Assembly: GCA_027019405.1 (NCBI GenBank)
Contig: JALUWO010000125.1
Location: 1 to 64,000 of the forward strand
Origin: Candidatus Altimarinota bacterium
Lineage (GTDB): Bacteria; Patescibacteriota; Gracilibacteria; BD1-5; UBA6164
DNA length: 64,000 bases
Direction: 5' to 3'
The notes below the pieces were generated by a model. That model did not search any database. It saw only the letters and a program-made list of their open reading frames with translations, and had not been told where the DNA came from. A program made the position numbers and the translations under genes. This document shows, in pieces, positions 54,116-64,000 of the stretch. The first letter of the stretch is position 1; each line of letters starts with the position of its first letter.

Positions 54116-54562
54116 CTATTTTTCACATTGGATAAAATCACCATTTAACAACTCATAATCCATATTAATTTCTGAATCATAAATTCTTTCAGCACCATAA
54201 TCCCCATTCTCTTCTTTTCTGAGAACTCTTAATTTTTTATTAATATCTGATATATTACTTTGAGTAATTAAAATATCAGATTTAACAATAAAATCTTCTC
54301 TATTTGTAGAATTTATAACTACAAACTCATAAAAAAATGGAGCATCATCAACAATTTTTTCCTCTTCTATTGAACTATTTTCATCAGATTCATTTTCAAA
54401 GGATTTAATATGATTTAAAACATCATAATAAGTTTCTTCTCTTGATTTTAAAATAGCAAATTCTCTACTATCAATTGAAAAATTAGAATATTCCATTGAA
54501 GTTTTTGTCATTTCTTCAATTAAATATTCTTCTAATTTTTCTAATAACTTAGATTCCTTCAT
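54116..54562 (-). CDS. Acidic hypothetical protein (148 aa), standard-code gene
   Basis: ATG 54562 after AGAGGTAAGGTG, ending TAG 54116-54118. No TGA; three glycines, all GGN. The N-terminal half is a helix with many Glu; an acidic linker (ENESDENSSIEEEKIVDD, about residues 75-92) leads to a beta-rich C-terminal domain (FFYEFVVINSTNREDFIVKS and on). Family unknown. Its promoter overlaps the end of uvrB. Operon with the 58-aa gene. Confidence 0.65.
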   Translation of the reverse strand: MKESKLLEKLEEYLIEEMTKTSMEYSNFSIDSREFAILKSREETYYDVLNHIKSFENESDENSSIEEEKIVDDAPFFYEFVVINSTNREDFIVKSDILITQSNISDINKKLRVLRKEENGDYGAERIYDSEINMDYELLNGDFIQCEK

Positions 54563-54601
54563 AACACCTTACCTCTCTTTTGTTTTTATTTTTGTGAAAC
54601 C

Positions 54602-54630
54602 TAAAATATATAAAAAAAAGAAAAAGTCAA
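54602..54630 (-). promoter_or_regulatory. Promoter of the 148-aa gene
   Basis: Minus strand TTGACT (54625-54630) and ATTTTA (54602-54607), 17 bp apart. The uvrB stop codon is 2 bp upstream. Confidence 0.5.
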
Positions 54631-54632
54631 TA

Positions 54633-56744
54633 TTACTTTCTCCTTTTTTTTAATTCTAAAATCATATCTCTTAATTCAGCTGCTTTTTCAAATTCCATAT
54701 TTGCTGAAGCTATATCCATTTCTAATTCAAGTTTAGTTATCTCTTTTTTTATATTTTTTAAATCAATATTTGAATAATCTTTTTTCTTTGGAATTCAAAT
54801 TTCTTTTATACTTGAATATACTGTTTTTGGAATTATATTATGTTGTTTATTATATTTTTGTTGTAATGTTCTTCTATAATATGTCAAATTAACAGCTTTC
54901 CTCATTGCTTCTGAAATAATTAATCATTTTTCATTAACTAATTTTCATTTATCAAGTCTATATAAATTTCATAAATATATATTTTTTTCTTCCAAAACTA
55001 AATCTTCTATATTATTATATTGAGCAACAAACATATCCACAACACCATTTTCATTTCTAGCAGCTCTTCAGATAATTTGAATTAATGAAGATTCACTTCT
55101 TAAAAAACCTTGTTTATCAGCATCTAAAATAGCTATTTTACTTACTTCAGGCAAATCAAGTCATTCTCTAAGTAAATTAACTCAAACAATTACATCTATT
55201 GCTCACTCTCTTAATTCTTTCAATATTTCCAATCTTTCAAGTGTATCAATTTCACTATGTAAATACTTAACTTTTACTCAATTATCAAGTAAATAATCAG
55301 TAAGCTCTTCACTACTTCTTTTTGTTACTGTTGTAATTAACATTCTTGTATTATTTTCTTCAACTTCTTTTATAGAATTCATTAAACTATCAACCATATA
55401 TTCCATAGCTTGAATTGTTATTTCTGGATCAAGTAATCAAGTAGGTCTTAATATTTGTGGAATTATCCTACAATCTATATCATCTTTCCATACTCAATCT
55501 TTTATAGGATCAAAATCAAAAAATTTAGATGGTTTTTTACAACTTTGATTTATTTCATATTTTCATGGAGTAGCTGAAACTGCTATAACTTGATTTAATT
55601 TATTTTCAAATTCATTAAATTGAAGAGGTCTATTATCAAAACTACTAGGAAGTCTAAATCAATTTTCTACTAAATTTTCTTTTCTAGCTCTATCTCAAGC
55701 ATACATTCATCATATTTGAGAAAATGTCATATGTGATTCATCTACAAAACAAAGATAATCATCTCAAAAATAATCCATAAGTGTAGCTGGAGAATCTCAT
55801 GGCTTTCTTCAATCTAAATACCTAGAATAATTTTCTATACCATTTACATAACCAACTTCTTGCATCATTTCTAAATCATATTCTACTTTTGTTTTAAGTC
55901 TTTCATATTTTACAACATCTCAAAGTTCTTCTTTATAATATTTCAATCTTTCTTCAAGTTCCTTTTTTATATCTGGAATTATTTTTTCAATTCTATCTTT
56001 TGTAGTTACTGTATGTTTAGCTGGAAATATTTTTATTTCTTGTAAATATTCATAAATCTCTCAAGTTAAATAATTCCTAGAAGTTATTTGACTTACTTCA
56101 TTTCACCAAAATTCAATTGTAAATACAGTTTCATTTGCTGCTGACCATATTTCTAAAACATCTCACATAACTTGAAACATACCTGGTTTAAAATCTTCTC
56201 TAGCTCTTCTATATTGCATTAAAACTAATTTCTTCAAAAGATCTTCAATTTCATATTCATTTCAAACCTTTATATCAAAAACTTGTTCCAAATATAAAGA
56301 AATATCTCAAATACCATAAATACAAGAAACAGATGCTACAATTATAACATCTTTTCTTGTTAATAAATCCTGAGTTGCAGCATGTCTCAACCTATCAATT
56401 TCTTCATTTATAGTTGCTTCTTTTTCAATATAAGTATCAGATTTTGAAACATATGCTTCTGGTTGATAATAATCATAATATGAAACAAAATAATGAACAG
56501 CATTTTCAGGAAAAAATTCTTTAAATTCTTGAGCCAATTGAGCAGCTAAAGTTTTATTATGAGCAATTATTAAAGTTGGTTTTTTAATTTCTTGTATTAT
56601 ATTTGCCATAGTAAAAGTCTTTCAACTTCAAGTTATTCACCATAAAGTCTGAAATTTTTCTTTTTTTTCTAGATTTTTAATCAATTTTGATATAGCATTT
56701 TTTTGATCTGGTGATGGATTATATTTTGATTTTAATTTAAACAT
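54633..56744 (-). CDS. uvrB: Excinuclease ABC subunit B
   Basis: 703 aa, family length. Walker A WGITGSGKT (residues 35-43), [19 protein letters not shown], the beta-hairpin region [26 protein letters not shown] (motif II), VSATPGKYE (motif III), GVNLLREGLDLPEV and QIIGRAARN (motif VI) are all present. The C-terminal UVR motif ends [20 protein letters not shown]. It is the helicase-like damage verifier that passes DNA to UvrC (30384). Many motif glycines are TGA. Confidence 0.97.
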
Positions 56745-56842
56745 TTTATATTTATTTATAATAAATTTTAACAATTCTTTTTATTATATAAAAACTATTA
56801 TTAAAATCAAAAAAAAGCTTAAAAATATAATTTTTTAAACTT

Positions 56843-58861
56843 TTATAAATACTTTATTCTTACTCATCTTAAAAAATATTTAATAATCATTTCAAAATTC
56901 CATCATCTATCAGAAAAATATTTTATTCAAGTTCAAGGAACTCAAACTCAATGTCATAATTGATTATTTTTATTTCAACCTGGATCTTTTACTCATAATA
57001 AAAAAGGAAATTTTTCAGGATGAGCACAATCAGGAATTCATGAAGCATTTTTACAATAATTTATAAAGTTTTGAGTCTTTCAATTTGAGCTTGAAAAATA
57101 CCAAGGTTTTATTAAATCTCAATTATATGTGACTACTAAATCTTTTGTTTTATCAACAATTTTATTTATTTTAGGACTTCTTTTTTCAAGTCAAAATCAA
57201 AGATATTTTTGAAAAATATTAGGATCATCAGATGCATCAAACCATTCTCAAGCAAATTTTCTTGCTTTTGTGATATACCATCTAGCATAAGTTCTAGCTA
57301 AAACTATAATAGTCTTTATTTTCTCAGAATTTGTATTATTACTAACTTCTCAAAGTCATTTTAAATAATCACTTAAATATAATTCATTAACAACAACTAA
57401 TTTATTATTTTTTTTATACAAAATAATATCTCATTTAAATTCATTATCATTCAATTTTCATGTTTTATCCCATTTTGGTTTTCTATCCCAAGAATTTATT
57501 TTTATGATATTTCATTTTGGAACTGAAATCCTAAAAAATTTAGTATTATAAAAATTAATAATTTTCTTATTATTTATATATAAAAAATCTGACTTTAATT
57601 TTATATTTAAGTATAATTTCTCATTCTTTTTATTTTTATCAATGTAAAACTTTATTATTTTTTGATTATTTTCTTTTATAATTTTAAAATTATATTTTCA
57701 AGAAACTTCCAAATTTATATAATCAGAAAAAGGATAACTTAATTTAACTTTTATCTTATTTGTATCATCAAAACTTCAAGTTCATTTTTTTATTATAGAA
57801 TTTGATAATCTAGTATTTTCAATATTTAAAATAAGTTTCTTAATTCATAAAATTATATTTCTTCTTTTCTCATCAATTTTTTTATCCAAGATTATATCTA
57901 TTTTTGATAATAAAGATATAATTTTCTCATCACTTAATCTTAATAAATATCTATTTATTTTTTCTAAAAATATTTTATTGTTTAAGTCTACTCAAACATT
58001 TAATTCTTTTTTTAATACTTGTAATTGTCCATAAAGTTTCTCTCATGGACAAACAGTATAACCAGCATCTCTATGTCATATAATAGGATATTTATGAATA
58101 ACAACTAATGGCTTTTTCATACATTTTTCACCTGTTCAAATACACCATTTAAAAAAATCAGTTTTTTTTGATAAATCAATATGATATTTTTTAACTAAAT
58201 ATTTTATCAATTTTTTTAAACTTTCATATTGTTTTTTATTAATAGGTTTTTTATTATAATCTCAAATTATAGAAATTCAAATAGCAGGTTGATTATTCCA
58301 TTTGTCATGAGCTCATACAACATCATCTCATCAAGCTCTTCACTGAAAAATTTCTCAATTATAACCAATTAAATAATTATAACCAATATCTCACCATTTT
58401 CTAGACAAAGCATGAAATTTATAGATTTTTCTTATAGCCTCATATGAATCAACTCAAGTTCAATAATTAGTATCTGTATCATGAATAACTATTGCTGATC
58501 TATTTTTTACTCTAGCAATAGGCCAAGCCAATTTATGAGTTCATTCATATTTTTCAATACTTTTAACTCAAAATTTAGTTGAATAATCTTTTACTAAAAA
58601 ATTATTTGCCAATTTTACTTTTTCAGCTTCTTTTTCAGCTCTTATTTTTTCTTCTTTTGTTAAATGAACTCATGATTTATTTTTTATACTCTCTATTATA
58701 TCCTTCCAATAAGGAGAATCTAAATATCTATATGATTCATCTGCTCACCATTCTTGTCTTGATATAATATGAAGTTCATCTCAAGAATAAGCAAAAACTC
58801 AATTTTTTATATAAAAAGATATAATTAAAAATAAAAATAGTTTAAAAATTTTACTATACAA
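56843..58861 (-). CDS. Secreted amidase (PGRP-like) fused to SpoIID domain (672 aa)
   Basis: N-terminal signal segment (LFLFLIISFYIKNGVFAYS). Amidase_2/PGRP domain about residues 95-260: IVIHDTDTNY, GDIGYNYLIGYNGEIFQGR, ISISIIGDYNKKP and HRDAGYTVCPG. A long beta region follows, then a SpoIID/LytB domain from about residue 475: VNELYLSDYLKGLGEVSNN, IIVLARTYARWYI, WYFSSSNGKT and GHGVGVPGTGIKYFSDRG. SpoIID cuts glycan strands after an amidase has stripped stem peptides; here both activities lie in one chain. No ATG fits; TTG at 58859-58861 is the best start, with no clear SD. It is divergent from the 290-aa gene. Confidence 0.85.
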
Positions 58862-58908
58862 AGGAAATATGTTAAGATATAATTAAATTATAACATTATA
58901 AAAATACA

Positions 58909-59781
58909 ATGTCTTTAAAAAGTAAAAACATTATAAAAAAAGCTGGAAAATTAGCAATTTTAAGTTTAATAATATTAATCATAATAAATTTATGATTTAA
59001 TTTTAATAATTTAGATGCAAAACAAAATAACAAAGATAATAAAATATCTTTAAAACAAGATACAAATGATTATAATTATGTAAACATCAAAATAAAACCA
59101 TTAGCATCAGTAGCAACAGCAATATCAACAAATATATGAATACAATATTTATCAAACAATAATCAAAATAAAACTAGTTATTTATATAATAACTTATTCT
59201 CAGTAAAACAAGTATTAAATAACTCAAAAAATATAAAAGAAAATATATTATGAAAAAATATGTTATTTATAAAAGATTATTATAATTTTATTAAATCAGA
59301 CTTTAACAAAAACATAAGTAATTCACAAAATAGAAAAATAGCATTAGAATCTATATTAAATCAACTTGAATACAGATATACTCAAGCTAATAAAAATGCA
59401 AATTTTCTACTAAACCAAAAAAAGATTATCCAAGACCAATACAATAAAATAGAAGACTCTATAAATCAAATAAAAAATAAAATAAAATTTAATTATACAA
59501 ATAATAATTTAGAAGAATTATATAGTAATATGGATGATTATTATCAATTAAAACAAAAAGAAACTATCTTAAAAACATATATATTATATATAGATGACTT
59601 TTTAAAAAAATATTTAGTTTTAAATAAATATAATAAAATATTAATAAATACATTAAAAATAAATAAAGATATTATTATTAAAAATTCATATCTAGTAATA
59701 CCTGATAGCTGAACAGCTATATTAAAAGAATATAAATTATTAATAACTCAAGAACAATATAATAAACAAAAAGAACAATAA
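58909..59781 (+). CDS. Membrane-anchored coiled-coil protein (290 aa)
   Basis: A single N-terminal membrane helix (LAILSLIILIIINLGF, residues 15-30) is followed by an external domain. This consists of a polar region to residue 110 and then two long coiled-coil helices (residues 120-240) separated by IKFNYTNNNLEELYSN. The architecture is like periplasmic adaptor or cell-surface stalk proteins. It has four TGA glycines and no recognised family. The stop lies in a strong terminator palindrome. Confidence 0.6.
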
Positions 59782-59805
59782 TATTATTGTTCTTTTTGTT
59801 TATTT
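59763..59805. terminator. Bidirectional terminator
   Basis: AAACAAAAAGAACAATAA and its complement, a nearly perfect stem of 18 bp. Confidence 0.8.
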
Positions 59806-60874
59806 AAACTGGTACAAAAGGAGAAAAAACTAATCTATTATTTTTAGTTTGTATAAATTTTTCTCATAAATGATCTAAATTTAATTCACTTCTATATCAA
59901 GCATTTCATCTTTGAATCATCTTATATCAAACAGTTTTTACTTTATAAAAAATATCATATCTATTACAAGTTCTGGGACATATATCATCAGTTGCATATT
60001 TTCATCTCATTATATTTTCTATAGCACTTGTATCACAAAGTCTTCAAGTAAAAACTAAAGCCCAAGGATAATATAAATCAATACCAATATCATTATTTGA
60101 TATATTTTCAAAAAGTTCTTTTCTTTCTTGCATATAATCAATAGCAACTCTTTTTATTCAAAATTTATTTAAAAAACTTTTATACAATTCCAATCACACT
60201 TCAGAAGAATTATAAAATTTTAACTGCCATTTTATTATCTCATCTTTCAATTTTTTTATTTCATCAATATTTTTATTTTTAATTAATTCTCAAGCTGGAT
60301 GTACATCATATCAATAAGTATCAATTAATGGTGTTTTTAACTGTTTATGTAATAGTCTACCAAATCAAATAGTTAAATTCTTATATTTTTTATTTAATAA
60401 ATTCAAAACTCAAAAATCATTAACTATTACTTCAATAGGATTTTTTATCTTTAATTCATTTAAAAAAGCTAATCATTTTTCTAATCTTTCTAACATTTTA
60501 TCTCATAAATACGGAGTAACAAGAGTAAATATCCTGACTTTATGAGGAGGAAAATTTTTATTAAATTCCCTAAATTTTTCTATAGCTTCTTTTATTTCAT
60601 TTTCTGTTGGAACTAAATATTCACAATTATCACTTCAATAATAAATTCAAGATATTTTATTAAAATAATCTCATCAGAATTTTTTCTTTATTTCTCTTAT
60701 TCCCATAAAATTTATCTCATATTGAGGAGAAATAGTCTCAGCTAATTCTCATGGAAAATTTTGCATAAAAAAACTAGCTAATTCTCTATCTTTTTTTCAT
60801 TGAGAAAATAATTTATTATTATTTAATAAATCAAAATACTCTAAATTTGTTCAAATATGTATAAATAATTCCAT
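59804..60874 (-). CDS. TIM-barrel-like protein, distant U32-peptidase resemblance (356 aa)
   Basis: Parallel beta/alpha order with VRIFTLVTPYL, PIEVIVNDFGVLNLLNKKY, LTIGFGRLL and RVAIDYMQERKE, which recalls the first domain of U32-family proteins (VIVSDLGVL and following). Cys residues cluster at the end (CDTSAI, DICPRTCNRYD), as if to bind metal or a cluster. No signal peptide. The assignment is weak and function unknown. It is the last gene of a run with the 134-aa and ArsC-like genes (gaps of 19 and 5 bp). Confidence 0.5.
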
Positions 60875-60893
60875 AATTTTTTAATTAATACTC

Positions 60894-61298
60894 TTAATAA
60901 ACAAAATCAACTTTTATAACTCTATTTCAAAATTTTTCTGATTTTTCAGCTTCTCTTATTGAAAAAATAGCATCATGCTCTTCAAACCTTGTTTTTATCT
61001 CATTAAAATCTATTTGTTCTCATTGAAAACTAACAACTTCATAAATTCATTCTTCATAATCATATGGTAATAAATCTATTTTATCTTCAGTTGATATTGA
61101 AATATCATAATTTTTTATTTCTCATAAATTTTGCTTAAAAAAATCTAATAATTCCTCTGAAGTTTTAAATTCAGTTTCTCAAAAAATAAATAAATTCTTT
61201 CATCAATCAATTGATAAACTTTCAATATAATCATATCAAAAATCTGATGGTATTTTATTATTTATTTTTAATGTAATATTTCATGCAAAAGTATTCAT
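60894..61298 (-). CDS. Hypothetical protein (134 aa)
   Basis: ATG 61298 to TAA 60894-60896. Beta-rich, acidic, with seven or so TGA glycines; no membrane segment. GYDYIESLSIDGGKNLFIFG and DLLPYDYEEGIYEVVSFQG look like strand pairs. Family not recognised. It lies 5 bp after the ArsC-like gene and 19 bp before the U32-like one. Confidence 0.55.
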
Positions 61299-61303
61299 AA
61301 TTT

Positions 61304-61651
61304 TTATTTTTTTAATATATTTAAAACATTTTCTGGTGGTCTACATAAAATAGCCATTTTATCATCAAAAACTATAGCTCTTTGCATCAATTTAGGATAA
61401 ACTGACATAGCTTTTAATATTTCTTCATCACTAGAATCTTTAGTTAATCAAGCTTGTTTAAATTCCTTTTCATTTGTTCTAGTAAAATCAATAGCTTTTA
61501 ATCATAATTTTTTTTGTAATTCAATAAGTTCATCATAATCCAAAGGATTTTTTAAATATTCTCTTAAAATATAATTTTTAGTTTTAGAATCAAGAAGTTT
61601 TAAAGCCTCTCTAGATTTTCAACATCTGTTATTATGTAATAATGTAATCAT
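61304..61651 (-). CDS. ArsC/Spx-family thioredoxin-fold protein
   Basis: 115 aa, the family's length. LLHNNRCGKSREALKLLDSK (residues 4-23) holds the Cys of the ArsC NxRCxKSR motif. YLKNPLDYDELIELQKKLG and FDDKMAILCRPPENVLN near the end are also typical, with the conserved RPP. It may reduce arsenate or, as in Spx/YffB relatives, have another redox role. First gene of a three-gene run. Confidence 0.85.
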
Positions 61652-61692
61652 ATTTATATAAATTAATTTTAATATATAAATATAATAAAAAA

Positions 61693-61720
61693 ATAAGATT
61701 TAATTGCAATTAAATCTTAT
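61693..61720. terminator. Terminator palindrome
   Basis: AAGATTTAATTG/CAATTAAATCTT followed by T7. The downstream sugar-transferase stop lies inside its end. Confidence 0.75.
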
Positions 61721-63195
61721 TTTTTTATTCTAGAAAAAATTGAAGTAAATGTTTTTAATATTATTTTTAAATCAAGTAAAATTGACCAATTTTCTATATA
61801 ATAGATATCCAAATTTGCTTCTTTTTCAAAAGAATTATCATCTCTTCAATTTACTTGTGCCATTCAAGTAATTCAAGGTTTAATAGTTAACAACCTTTTA
61901 TGTCACATTAAATATTTATCTACTTCTCTTGGCTGATGAGGTCTAGGTCAAACTAAACTCATATCTCAATACAAAACATTAAAAAATTGAGGTAATTCAT
62001 CAATAGAAAATTTTTCAATAATATTTCATATCTTAGTTTTTCTTGGGTCATTTTCTATTTTATATAAAGGTCAATTTCTTTTTGATTTCTCTTTTATTAA
62101 TTCTTTTTCAAAATCCAAAGCTTTTTTCTTCTCTTCATCTGATACATTATATGAATCTTTTGTACAATGTTCCCATTTCATATACCTAAATTTATATAAA
62201 TCAAATTCTTTTGATCATTTTCAAATTCTTTTATTTTTAAATATAGCTGGAGCTTTAAAATTATCAATTTTTATTAATAAATAAACTATCAATAAAATTG
62301 GAGAAAAAATAATTATTCATAATAAACTAGCAAATATATCAAAAATTCTTTTCCATACTAAATTCCAACCTGATAAACTAGTATTTTTTAACTCAATAAC
62401 AGGAATTTCATTTATAAGTGACAAACTTGTATTTGTTTTTGTTACATCAAAACTATTTGTTAAATACCTATATCTCACTGCAAAAATTCTAGTTAATTCC
62501 CAAATATCATATAAACTTTGTTTATCATAATCACTATCAATATAAATTAATTCATCTATTTTCCTATTTTTTATTTTTCTACTTAAATTTTCAAAAGTTA
62601 AAAATTTTATTTTTGAATTTTTTATTTTTTTAGAATTTGAATATCAAATTAAATTATAAATTCAAGCTTTTTTTATATCATCAAGTATATGTTTTATTTC
62701 AATATCATCTTTATTTGTAATAATTATCAAATTTGTTTTTGAAAAAAATCATTTTTTTATTAAATAATATTGTAAATTATTTAATAAAATTCTTTGTATA
62801 ATAATTAATATAATTCATATAAAAAATGCATAAATAATAATAAGTCTTGGTATTTCTACATTAAATATAAATCACTTTCATAAATACACCAATACTGAAA
62901 ATAATAAAAATGCATAAAATCAATATAAAATAATATTTAAAAATTCTTTTATTTTTGAATTTACAACTTTTATTTTATACAATGAATGTATAGAATATAT
63001 AAAAATTAAAATAAAAGCAGCAAATAAAGAATATTTAAATAAAATATCATTATTAATTGTTTGTATTTTTAAATGAATTCAAGGAATAAAATCTCATAAT
63101 AATCTAAGTTTTTTAGCAATAAAAAAACTTACTAGAACTATTAAAAAATCTAGCAATACTTTTATGAATCAAAAAATTATATCTTGTTTTTTCAT
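61717..63195 (-). CDS. Undecaprenyl-phosphate sugar-1-phosphate transferase (WbaP-like)
   Basis: 492 aa. Four N-terminal membrane helices (residues 5-130), a CoA-binding-like middle domain (FFSKTNLIIITNKDD), then a single helix at about residue 300 leading into the catalytic domain. This has KNKRIGKGSKEFDLYKFRYM, KFSIDELPQFFNVLYGDMS, LVGPRPHQPREVDKY and KPGITGMAQVNGRDD. It links the first sugar phosphate to the lipid carrier, starting exopolysaccharide or O-antigen-type glycan. Single gene between terminators. Confidence 0.92.
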
Positions 63196-63238
63196 ATACA
63201 AAAATTTAATTAAATATATTATAATTATAATATCAAAA

Positions 63239-63266
63239 AAACAAGGTCTTTTGAACCTTGTTTAAA
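63239..63266 (-). terminator. Terminator of the yvcK-like gene
   Basis: AAACAAGGTC/GAACCTTGTTT hairpin just past the stop. Confidence 0.7.
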
Positions 63267-63268
63267 TT

Positions 63269-64000
63269 TTATTTCAATATACTTATTAAATCTTTTATCA
63301 TATTTTCATTATATTTATATAAATCTTTTGAATTAATATATTCTCAAGATATTATTTTTATGTTTTGATATTTAGAATTAATTTTTTCTTTCTCTTTTTT
63401 ATCTAAAAGTAAGTATTCTCATCATTTTACTGAAATATTATTTTTAAAATCATCTTCTTGTTTTTTTGATAATTTAGGTATTTTCTTATTTCCCAAAACA
63501 AAATCAATTTTTTTATATCATAAATATTTTTGAATATTATCAATAAATTCCAATATACTATAATTTGTAGTTTCTCAAATTTTGTTATTAGCATTAAGTA
63601 TATAAATAATTTTTGCATCTGATTTTTCAATTTCTTCAGTAAGTCACTTAATAATAAAATTAGCAATTATTGAAGTATATAAATCTCCAGGTCAAATTAT
63701 TATATAATCAGACTCTTTTATAGCATTCTTGATATTTACAGTTATTTGTGGGATAATAGAATCATTCAATAACTCTATTCTATCAATAGCAGAATTATAT
63801 CAAGCAACATTTGAAATATTATCTTGTCTTTCTATTATCTCTCAATTTTTTAAAATAGCTTTTATATGAGCTTCTTCTACAGTAATAGGTAAAACATTAT
63901 CATCTACTATAAGTAATTCTTTTATAAAATTCAACATTTTTTGATAATCTCAGAAATACTTAAATAAACTAGCCATTAAAATATTTCAAAATTTATGTCA
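63269..64000 (-). CDS. yvcK: YvcK/CofD-family protein (N-terminus outside window)
   Basis: 243 residues of the C-terminal part. GHKFGNILMASLFKYFGD (first visible residues) matches the GNLLLAAL helix of the family; IPQITVNIKNAIKESDYIIIGPGDLYTSII is the conserved glycine-loop region and ISGEYIN lies near the end. YvcK (gluconeogenesis factor) binds UDP-GlcNAc and balances carbon flow into the cell wall. CofD-type transferase is the alternative, less likely. The first visible codon is TGA (Gly). Confidence 0.85.

Noticed and set aside
1-64000. Pervasive frameshifts or pseudogenes
   Set aside because: Standard-code reading gives fragments everywhere, but reading TGA as Gly restores full-length conserved proteins. 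This is a code change, not decay.
1-64000. tRNA or rRNA genes
   Set aside because: Apart from tmRNA I found no T-loop with a paired acceptor stem by eye. A tRNA scan could still reveal one; none is claimed.

Overview
Organism and genetic code. This is chromosomal DNA of very low GC in which TGA is a sense codon for glycine (genetic code 25), as known from the candidate phyla Absconditabacteria (SR1) and Gracilibacteria. Invariant glycines of well-known motifs are written TGA: the GTPTMGG of MraY, the TGSGKT Walker A of the DEAD-box helicase, and glycines of UvrB, YvcK, ExoIII and the 5'-nuclease of PolA. TGG remains Trp. Read with the standard code almost every gene breaks into pieces; read with code 25 the window is densely and continuously coding. 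Most TGA-using genes begin with ATG after an A/T-rich stretch without a Shine-Dalgarno sequence.

Layout. 0-9 kb: small membrane proteins, glyS behind a T-box-like leader, leuA behind what looks like a leucine attenuator, chorismate mutase, an SLH-type secreted protein, an HtpX-like protease. 9-17 kb: a PolA-type protein lacking its polymerase domain, a PfkB kinase, a flavin reductase, two odd standard-code genes (a 92-aa protein and dapD), MTA/SAH nucleosidase, mraY, an RNHCP protein. 16.5-24 kb: two very large secreted proteins (a DUF1800+DUF1501 fusion and a Cys-rich DUF4215 protein). 24-37 kb: tilS, two tandem 3D/peptidoglycan-binding proteins, grpE under a CIRCE-like operator, xth, uvrC, tatD, SemiSWEET, an RNB ribonuclease. 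37-46 kb: SSB-like protein, DEAD-box helicase, cold-shock protein, argS, a secreted glycosidase, a hemA-like gene with gltX. 46-54.6 kb: an accessory stretch with a nucleotidyltransferase-like protein, a second RNB protein that ends in TGA, a 1022-aa predicted ADP-ribosyltransferase-like protein, a zinc-ribbon protein, a spherulin-4-like protein, tmRNA, and a two-gene standard-code operon. 54.6-64 kb: uvrB, an amidase/SpoIID protein, hypothetical genes, an ArsC-like protein, a sugar-phosphate transferase and yvcK.

How it fits together. MraY, the 3D/PG-binding proteins, amidase/SpoIID, YvcK and the lipid-linked sugar transferase point to a cell that builds and remodels a peptidoglycan wall. 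UvrB, UvrC, ExoIII and TatD are repair and DNA-degradation functions. The secreted set (DUF1800/1501, DUF4215, glycosidase, spherulin-4-like, SLH, ART-like) fits a host-attached or predatory life, which is inference.

Most unusual. Six small islands do not use TGA for glycine (92-aa protein, dapD, RNB-B, zinc-ribbon protein, and the pair at 53.9-54.6 kb). All have sigma70-like promoters with TTGAC-type -35 boxes or lie downstream of one, four have a Shine-Dalgarno sequence directly at the start or in the leader, and one ends in TGA itself just before its terminator. Two of them share a structured 5' leader. They look like recent arrivals from standard-code genomes or a specially expressed gene class. 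The aminoacylation- and amino-acid-responsive leaders (T-box on glyS, attenuator on leuA) are also unexpected in such a reduced lineage.
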